DNA from: Geminocystis sp. NIES-3708
GTDB lineage: Bacteria; Cyanobacteriota; Cyanobacteriia; Cyanobacteriales; Cyanobacteriaceae
Length of the DNA stretch: 64,000 bases
Direction: 5' to 3'
Assembly (NCBI RefSeq): GCF_001548095.1
Contig: NZ_AP014815.1
Location: 3,533,656-3,597,655 of the forward strand
The notes beneath the pieces were generated by a model, which saw only the letters and a program-made list of their open reading frames with translations, was not told the DNA's origin and did no database searches. This document shows, piece by piece, positions 58,846 to 64,000 of this stretch (position 1 is the stretch's first letter; the number at the start of each line of letters is the position of its first letter). Both the position numbers and the translations under genes were made by a program.

Positions 58846-60177
58846 TTAAGATTGATAATCACTCAAACGTTGAATTTTTGCACCTAAACCTTGCAACTTT
58901 TGCTCTAAGTTTTCATAGCCTCGATCAAGATGCTGTAAACCCTGTACAATAGTTTTACCATTAGCGGCTAAACCAGCTAAAACAAGTGCCGCAGAAGCTC
59001 TTAAGTCTGTTGCCATAACAGGAGCACCTGATAACATTGACACACCAACTACGTGAGCAGAATTACCTTTGACTTTGATATTTGCTCCCATGCGTTTAAG
59101 TTCAGCTACATGACGTAAGCGATTTTCAAAGACTGTTTCAGTAACTAAACTATTACCTTCACTAATGGTTAAAAGTGCCATAAATTGTGCTTGCATATCA
59201 GTAGGAAAACCCGGATGAGGTAAAGTTTCAATGTCACTAGCTTTTAATTCACCTGGAAGAGTGCGTAAAGTATTTTCATCTTCTTGGATGACTTTACAAC
59301 CTATTTCTGATAATTTGGCGATGACAGGAATTAAATGATCATGATTGACGGAAGTAACAAAAATTTCTGAGTGAGTAATTGCTCCAGCTACCAAAAAAGT
59401 TCCAGCTTCGATGCGATCGGGTATAATCTGATAGTCAGTACTATGTAAACGTTCAACCCCTTTAATAACAATAGAATCTGTACCAGCACCACTAATTTTT
59501 GCACCCATACTATTACAGAAGTTAGCTAAATCGACAATTTCAGGCTCTTTAGCGGCATTTTCGATGACAGTTTCACCGTCAGCTAAAGTTGCCGCCATCA
59601 TGATGGTTTCTGTCGCCCCAACACTGGGATAATCCAAAAAAATATTTGCACCTTTTAAACGTCCACTACTACCTTTTACAGAGGCATTAACGACACCATG
59701 TTCAATAGTTACATTCGCACCCATAGCCTGTAATCCTCTAACATGAAGCTCTACAGGACGAGAACCGATGGCACAACCGCCTGGTAGAGGAACTTGTGCT
59801 ACACCTAAACGAGTTAAAATAGGACCAATGACGAAAAAACTAGCCCGTAACTGAGAAACTAATTCATAAGGGGCTTTAATGGCTTTTAAATCACGAGGAT
59901 TGAATTCCCAATTTGAACCTATTTTTTTTATTTTAACCCCAAGAGAAGCTAAAACTTGCCCCATTGTATTAATATCTGCAAGGCTAGGCATATTAGATAA
60001 ACGACAATCATCTGCACAAAGTAATGTACCAGCCATAATAGCTAAAGCAGAGTTTTTTGCACCACTAATTTTTACTGTGCCTTGAAGAGGATTTCTACCA
60101 ATAATTTCTAATGCTGGTTGAGGATTAGAATTAGAGATAATATTATTGGAGACGAGGTTTTCTGTAGAATTATTTAT
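58846..60177 (-). CDS. murA: UDP-N-acetylglucosamine 1-carboxyvinyltransferase with non-canonical start
   Basis: First step of peptidoglycan synthesis: transfers enolpyruvyl from PEP to UDP-GlcNAc. In the full frame (443 residues), the conserved N-terminus [17 protein letters not shown] holds the substrate Lys-Asn (K41, N42). The PEP-site Cys is C135 ([13 protein letters not shown]), and [11 protein letters not shown] is also present. The first ATG (60036) would remove the Lys-Asn and the first strand. No in-frame ATG, GTG or TTG lies between it and the upstream stop near 60220. A perfect GGAGGA (60190-60185) is seven bases before an ATA codon (60177-60175), which I take as the start; a sequence error or recent ATG loss is the alternative. 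Confidence 0.85.
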   Translation of the reverse strand: MNNSTENLVSNNIISNSNPQPALEIIGRNPLQGTVKISGAKNSALAIMAGTLLCADDCRLSNMPSLADINTMGQVLASLGVKIKKIGSNWEFNPRDLKAIKAPYELVSQLRASFFVIGPILTRLGVAQVPLPGGCAIGSRPVELHVRGLQAMGANVTIEHGVVNASVKGSSGRLKGANIFLDYPSVGATETIMMAATLADGETVIENAAKEPEIVDLANFCNSMGAKISGAGTDSIVIKGVERLHSTDYQIIPDRIEAGTFLVAGAITHSEIFVTSVNHDHLIPVIAKLSEIGCKVIQEDENTLRTLPGELKASDIETLPHPGFPTDMQAQFMALLTISEGNSLVTETVFENRLRHVAELKRMGANIKVKGNSAHVVGVSMLSGAPVMATDLRASAALVLAGLAANGKTIVQGLQHLDRGYENLEQKLQGLGAKIQRLSDYQS

Positions 60178-60184
60178 AGTTTTG

Positions 60185-60190
60185 TCCTCC
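60185..60190 (-). promoter_or_regulatory. Ribosome-binding site pointing to the ATA start of murA
   Basis: GGAGGA on the minus strand, seven bases before ATA 60177-60175. It is the strongest Shine-Dalgarno near this gene and is too far (about 150 bases) from the first ATG to serve it. Confidence 0.7.
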
Positions 60191-60361
60191 GAATTTAATT
60201 CTTTTAATATAAAGTTTTGTCACAATTTCGTCTTGATTCTACCTGATAAATTCCCTTTTGTTACATTTTTCTCATAAAGTTTCTCAAAAACTAAATTTAT
60301 TGGTAGGCAAAAGATAATGGTGTAATAGGATAAATTTTCAGCTTTTCATAATTATTAATTG

Positions 60362-60778
60362 TTAATTGTTATCTAGCCATTGCTGTAAGATAATGGCAGC
60401 AGCACGTTTATCAATTAAGCCTTTATTATAGTGAGAAAATTTTTTAGCTTCACGCAGTTGTTCTTCTGCTTCAATAGAAGTTAATCTTTCATCGACAAAT
60501 TCTAAAGGCAATTCTAAGGCGTTACTTAATCTTTTGGCATATTTCATTACTTGTTTAGCTTGAAATCCAACTTCACCATTCATTGTATAAGGGATGCCAA
60601 CAATTAAGCGATTTGCTTCTCTTTGGGCAACTATTTTGCGAAATGCTTCCACATCATCTTTAAAAGAAGCACGAATAACGGTAGTTAATTCTGTTGCTAA
60701 CATTCCTAAGCCATCACAACCAGCGACTCCGATTCTTCTCAAGCCTATATCTAATCCCAATACTGAAATTCTTTCCAT
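60362..60778 (-). CDS. ruvX: Holliday junction resolvase-like RuvX/YqgF
   Basis: A 138-residue RNase H-fold protein. LGLDIGLRRIGVA has the first catalytic Asp, LIVGIPYTMNGEVGFQA is the central motif, and FVDERLTSIEAEEQL has the second acidic residue; the final DKRAAAIILQQWLD gives the last Asp. In E. coli, YqgF takes part in 16S rRNA 5' end maturation, and a resolvase role has been shown for some members. It is a single gene or in a unit with the Ap4A phosphorylase-like gene 61 bp upstream. Confidence 0.94.
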   Translation of the reverse strand: MERISVLGLDIGLRRIGVAGCDGLGMLATELTTVIRASFKDDVEAFRKIVAQREANRLIVGIPYTMNGEVGFQAKQVMKYAKRLSNALELPLEFVDERLTSIEAEEQLREAKKFSHYNKGLIDKRAAAIILQQWLDNN

Positions 60779-60839
60779 TAATTTTTTCTCTAAAATAACT
60801 CTTAATAAGGTTAAACATCACTTTTTATAGTATTGATCA

Positions 60840-61733
60840 TTAATTATTAAATGCTGTTTTCGTCAAAATCTCTAAAGGTTTATATTTAAGTAAAAACTCT
60901 AATTCTATATTATTTTTTACTAATAAAGCTCCTGCAAAACCTAAAGAATTAATTGATATTGATTCTATTTTTTCTTGTTTTCTCGGTATTACCATCATCC
61001 AATCTTTTGTTATTAATAAGTTATAATTAATTGAAGGTTTATTATCTTTTATTTTTATATTTAATTTAGCTAATATTTGATAGTAATAATCAAAAGTTAT
61101 TTTACCTAATTCTTGTGGGGACTTGTGAGTTATATCCTCAAAAAAACTAACAGCTTGTGAGTATGGTAGTGATTTTAAAGTGATAATATTATCTTCATTT
61201 TTATTACTTAAAATTAAATTATTAATAGGTAAAGTATCAATTTCTGGCACTAAAGGATAAGGTACTATTTGTAAATGTTTATGGGGTTGAGATGCACCAG
61301 CAATTTTGCCACCATTATAAAAACCTAAGCCATTTATTTGCTTAAATACTATCCATAAAGCGGTAAAATCCTCAAGAGTTAAAATAGTATCTTGAGATTC
61401 AAATTCACGGGTAATAACTAATAAATGATGATTAACTACATTATATTTATTTAAAATTAGTACATAATTTTCATTAATATCAGTAATAAATAAATCTTTT
61501 TCATAGGGTAGAAAAGGATTAAATTTGTAGTTAGATTCTTTTTGTTTTTCCTTTTGTTGTTTCTTCGCTTTCTCTTTTTTATCTAAATTATCTAAAATTC
61601 TAACAATAAATTTGATGCCATTTTCTTCTACAATTTGATAGTGAGTAGGAATAGGATGTAAGACTTTTTTGACTAAGGCTTCTTGCGTCACTAATTCTAT
61701 TTTTTCCCACAAACTTAGATTATTTTCGATCAT
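60840..61733 (-). CDS. ATP adenylyltransferase / Ap4A phosphorylase
   Basis: A 297-residue HIT-superfamily protein. FNPFLPYEKDLFITDI and YVLILNKYNVVNHHLLVIT are typical of Ap4A phosphorylases. GKIAGASQPHKHLQIVPYPL holds the HxHxQ catalytic motif (H-K-H-L-Q), with His as the nucleotidyl carrier. It would split Ap4A with phosphate to ATP and ADP. A Lys-rich insert (about 51-68) is low complexity. It is followed by ruvX on the same strand and preceded by the DUF1997-like gene. Confidence 0.9.
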   Translation of the reverse strand: MIENNLSLWEKIELVTQEALVKKVLHPIPTHYQIVEENGIKFIVRILDNLDKKEKAKKQQKEKQKESNYKFNPFLPYEKDLFITDINENYVLILNKYNVVNHHLLVITREFESQDTILTLEDFTALWIVFKQINGLGFYNGGKIAGASQPHKHLQIVPYPLVPEIDTLPINNLILSNKNEDNIITLKSLPYSQAVSFFEDITHKSPQELGKITFDYYYQILAKLNIKIKDNKPSINYNLLITKDWMMVIPRKQEKIESISINSLGFAGALLVKNNIELEFLLKYKPLEILTKTAFNN

Positions 61734-61782
61734 ATTTTAAATTTAATTGACAGGTGACATTATCACATAAAAACTTTAGTTA

Positions 61783-62520
61783 TTACTGATTTTTTTTAAT
61801 CATAGATGAGTTGACGGCATTACAAGTGCGGGCAGTTTTCGGCGGAATTGGTAAATCAAAACGAGAATGAAAATCTTTTTGTACTTTATAACTTAAACGA
61901 GGTGATACTTGTTTGACTATTTGAGTTAAAAGGCGATCTCCTGTACTTCTAATGGCTGACATAGGTAATTTATAAATAAATTTAGGAAATTTAACTTTTA
62001 CTTCTAAATCTAACTGCCAATTAATTTTCGTGATGATTTCAGGCAAAGAAATTTTCCCGTGTTGGCAATAAACCTTTTCGATGCCTGTGGATGCTTGAGA
62101 TACGGGGATTGATTCTATTTCCATGTTAGAAATATAATTTACCTCATAACCTTGATGATTAAACTCAGGATTATTCACCGAATACATAGAATAATGGTTA
62201 GATTGTGGAGGTTCTAGTATTACACTCATTTGTGGTTCGACGTTGTAGCCAAAAGCGCCATAATGACCAATAATTAAAGTATAGCCGTTTTCCCCGAAAG
62301 GCTCTGCTTTCATGGGAGAGGCACATCTAACAAACCAGCCTTGATGATCATTGAGATAATTTGCCACAGTGTCTTCATCGCTATACATTTCCAAGATACC
62401 GCAAAAACATGATTGAAAAGTTACAGGCTCTTGTTCAAAAATTTCTAATTCCTCATCGCTAAAAGAATTTTCTATTAAATTGTTTTGTTTATTTTCTGGA
62501 GAAATATTTGACTCTAACAT
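61783..62520 (-). CDS. DUF1997-like protein
   Basis: 245 residues, soluble. An acidic N-terminus (1-35) leads to a domain with VRCASPMKAEPFGENGYTLI, GHYGAFGYNVEPQMSVILEP, INWQLDLEVKVKFPKFI and MSAIRSTGDRLLTQIVKQVS. This matches cyanobacterial and plant DUF1997 proteins as I recall them; their role is unknown. The fold may be START-like because the LDLEV...FPKFI strand pattern resembles lipid-binding proteins, which is inference. It is 49 bp before the Ap4A phosphorylase-like gene on the same strand. Confidence 0.75.
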   Translation of the reverse strand: MLESNISPENKQNNLIENSFSDEELEIFEQEPVTFQSCFCGILEMYSDEDTVANYLNDHQGWFVRCASPMKAEPFGENGYTLIIGHYGAFGYNVEPQMSVILEPPQSNHYSMYSVNNPEFNHQGYEVNYISNMEIESIPVSQASTGIEKVYCQHGKISLPEIITKINWQLDLEVKVKFPKFIYKLPMSAIRSTGDRLLTQIVKQVSPRLSYKVQKDFHSRFDLPIPPKTARTCNAVNSSMIKKNQ

Positions 62521-62527
62521 AGTTTAG

Positions 62528-62574
62528 CAATTGACGTTTAGTAGTTGACAATTGACAATGGACAGTTGACAATT
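62528..62574. repeat. GTTGACAATTGACA-type simple repeat
   Basis: Five GTTGACA/ATTGACA-like units of about 7-11 bases in tandem, just upstream of the DUF1997-like gene. Repeats of this sort are frequent between cyanobacterial genes. A related cluster lies at 53545-53573 in the other orientation. Confidence 0.65.
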
Positions 62575-62739
62575 AATTTTTTAACGATATTAAGTATCGA
62601 ATATTATATAGATCAATTATTGATTCATTAGTAACAAATTAGCATTTTTTGTCAAATTTTTTTTGTTTATATTTCTAATTCTTAATCCTTAATTAATCCC
62701 TAATTCTCAATTTTTAATCAATCTATCCTTAAACTATTC

Positions 62740-64000
62740 ATGAATTTTTCTTTACGCCAACGGTTAAATATCTCTCGCCTCGCTATTCAACATCCTTGGT
62801 TAACGATTAATTTTTGGATAGCGATAAGTGTCGCAGGATTATTGGCTTTTTCTTCTCTTCAATATGCTTTATTTCCTGACGTGACTTTTCCTGTGGTGAT
62901 TATTCGCGCTTCGGGAAATTTGGAAACTGTTATTGAGACGGAAAAAAAACTAACGAATCCTTTACAAAAACCTTTACTAAGTCTTGAGTCAATAGAAAAT
63001 ATTGTTTCTTATACTTATCCCAATGAAACAGTCATTACTTCTCTTTTTTTTGCAGGGGATACTCTCGATTCAGCAACCAAAATTATTGAAAATACCATTA
63101 TAAATGTTAATTTACCAAAGGATGCAAAAATTGAAATTATCCCTTACAATCTCAACGAATCTTCCGTTATTAGTTATGTTTTAACTAGCGATAAAAAAAG
63201 TTTAGAAGAAATAACACAAGTAGCGAATAATCAAATTCTTCCGGCTTTAGGAAATATTGACGGTATTTTGAAGGTGAAGGTTTTAGGGTTAGATGTGACT
63301 GAAGATGACAATATTACTCCTAGTTTTGTCAGTTTTAATGGTAAAGAAGGTTTAGGAATTCAAGTTATTAAACGGGGAGATGGAAATACTTTAGAAGTGG
63401 TAAAATCCGTTGAATCTGTTATTAAAAAATTAGAATCTTCCTTAACAGATATAACGATAAATGTGGCACAAACAGAAGCAGATTATATCAAAGAAGCAAC
63501 TCAAGCAACTATTGATACTCTTTTCTTGGCGATTATATTAGCAGTCTTGATAATTTTTCCTTTTCTTGGCGATTTTACCGCTACTTTTATCACTGCTTTA
63601 GCCATTCCGATTTCTTTACTAGGCACTTTTATTGTCATGGCGATAGGTAATTTTAATTTAGAAACCATTACTTTATTAGCTTTAGCCTTAGTCATTGGGA
63701 TTGTTGTCGATGATGCCATTGTAGATGTCGAAAATATTATGCGTCATATTGACAATGGTGACTCACCTAAAGAAGCTGCCATCAAAGGTAGTGATGAAAT
63801 TGGTTTAACAGTATCAGCTTCGACTTTAACAATTGTGGCGGTTTTTTTACCAGTGGCATTAACTAGCGGAAATGTTGGGCAATTTTTTAAACCTTTTGGT
63901 TTAACTGTTTCGGCGGCGGTGATAATTTCTCTTTTAGTCGCACGCACTTTATCCCCTGTTTTAGCTATGTTTTGGTTAAAAGGGAAAAAGCATCAGGAAA
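62740..64000 (+). CDS. RND efflux transporter (AcrB/HAE-like), 5' part only
   Basis: The first 420 codons of a resistance-nodulation-division pump in the inner membrane. The N-terminal membrane helix (about 21-40) is followed by a periplasmic porter region (FPDVTFPVVIIRASG; later YTYPNETVITSLFFAGD). A run of helices from about 265 includes the GD-x-x-A-T region (FLGDFTATFITALAIPISLL) and ALALVIGIVVDDAIVDVENI, which holds the proton-relay Asp pair. The VDDAI-VEN signature is that of the HAE family, as in multidrug pumps. The start is an ATG, and the gene runs off the window. Substrate unknown. Confidence 0.92.
   Translation, partial: MNFSLRQRLNISRLAIQHPWLTINFWIAISVAGLLAFSSLQYALFPDVTFPVVIIRASGNLETVIETEKKLTNPLQKPLLSLESIENIVSYTYPNETVITSLFFAGDTLDSATKIIENTIINVNLPKDAKIEIIPYNLNESSVISYVLTSDKKSLEEITQVANNQILPALGNIDGILKVKVLGLDVTEDDNITPSFVSFNGKEGLGIQVIKRGDGNTLEVVKSVESVIKKLESSLTDITINVAQTEADYIKEATQATIDTLFLAIILAVLIIFPFLGDFTATFITALAIPISLLGTFIVMAIGNFNLETITLLALALVIGIVVDDAIVDVENIMRHIDNGDSPKEAAIKGSDEIGLTVSASTLTIVAVFLPVALTSGNVGQFFKPFGLTVSAAVIISLLVARTLSPVLAMFWLKGKKHQE

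Noticed and set aside
58846-60036. murA beginning at the first ATG
   Set aside because: Would delete the conserved SGAKN substrate-binding segment; no ribosome site near that ATG.

Overview
The window looks like a chromosomal segment of an A+T-rich, probably unicellular cyanobacterium, close to the Geminocystis/Cyanobacterium-type genera; the genus is an inference. Cyanobacterial markers are a CpcS/CpeS-type phycobilin lyase, the NDH-1 subunits NdhS and NdhO, plant-type phytoene desaturase with phytoene synthase (crtP-crtB), Ycf20, a kinase-GUN4 fusion, a PilH-PilI-PilJ set followed by mlaE (the order I recall from Synechocystis), and nine copies of the HIP1 octamer GCGATCGC. There is no CRISPR array, rRNA, complete insertion sequence or prophage. 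One tRNA (Pro, UGG) is present.

Layout. 1-2.4 kb: ftsI (cut by the window edge) with an FtsL-like gene. 2.6-10.4 kb: two complementary bacterioferritin subunits, ndhS, a bilin lyase, an M16 protease, a His-rich exported protein, csaB plus a TagA-type glycosyltransferase, and a Ser/Thr kinase-GUN4 protein. 10.7 kb: tRNA-Pro. 11-18.3 kb: a signalling block with an ETR1-type ethylene-receptor histidine kinase, an Rcp1-like receiver and a receiver-kinase hybrid in one operon. It is divergent from a five-domain REC-wHTH-HPt-REC-REC regulator, and a lone receiver follows. 18.3-26.8 kb: a membrane protein, crtP/crtB, nadA, a cupin, ycf20, purN and a GAF histidine kinase.

26.9-42.1 kb is the most accessory-looking part. 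It is an exopolysaccharide locus with a polymerase-like and a flippase-like membrane protein, four glycosyltransferases, two different sulfotransferases, a pyruvyltransferase-family protein, and two paralogous glycoside-hydrolase-like proteins. One paralog is a lipoprotein; the other has a duplicated N-terminal domain and no signal peptide. Together they suggest a sulfated, perhaps pyruvylated, extracellular polymer.

42.4-64 kb: ribBA, ATP-type PEP carboxykinase, ndhO-mdh-deaminase-hydrolase, three tandem TerD-family genes, a CSP41-like NAD-binding protein, mlaE, the pilH-pilI-pilJ signalling operon, murA, ruvX, an Ap4A phosphorylase-like gene, a DUF1997-like gene, and the start of an RND transporter.

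Points that deserve a second look: murA has no ATG, GTG or TTG start that keeps its conserved N-terminus, but has a perfect Shine-Dalgarno placed before an ATA codon. The ethylene-receptor domain keeps all seven key ETR1 residues I could compare. The bacterioferritin pair splits heme and ferroxidase sites cleanly between subunits. Two palindromic repeat families lie between genes. Several starts were moved from the longest open frame to a better-supported internal codon (ndhS, the pentapeptide protein, the receiver-kinase hybrid, purN, two glycosyltransferases, a sulfotransferase, ribBA, mlaE).
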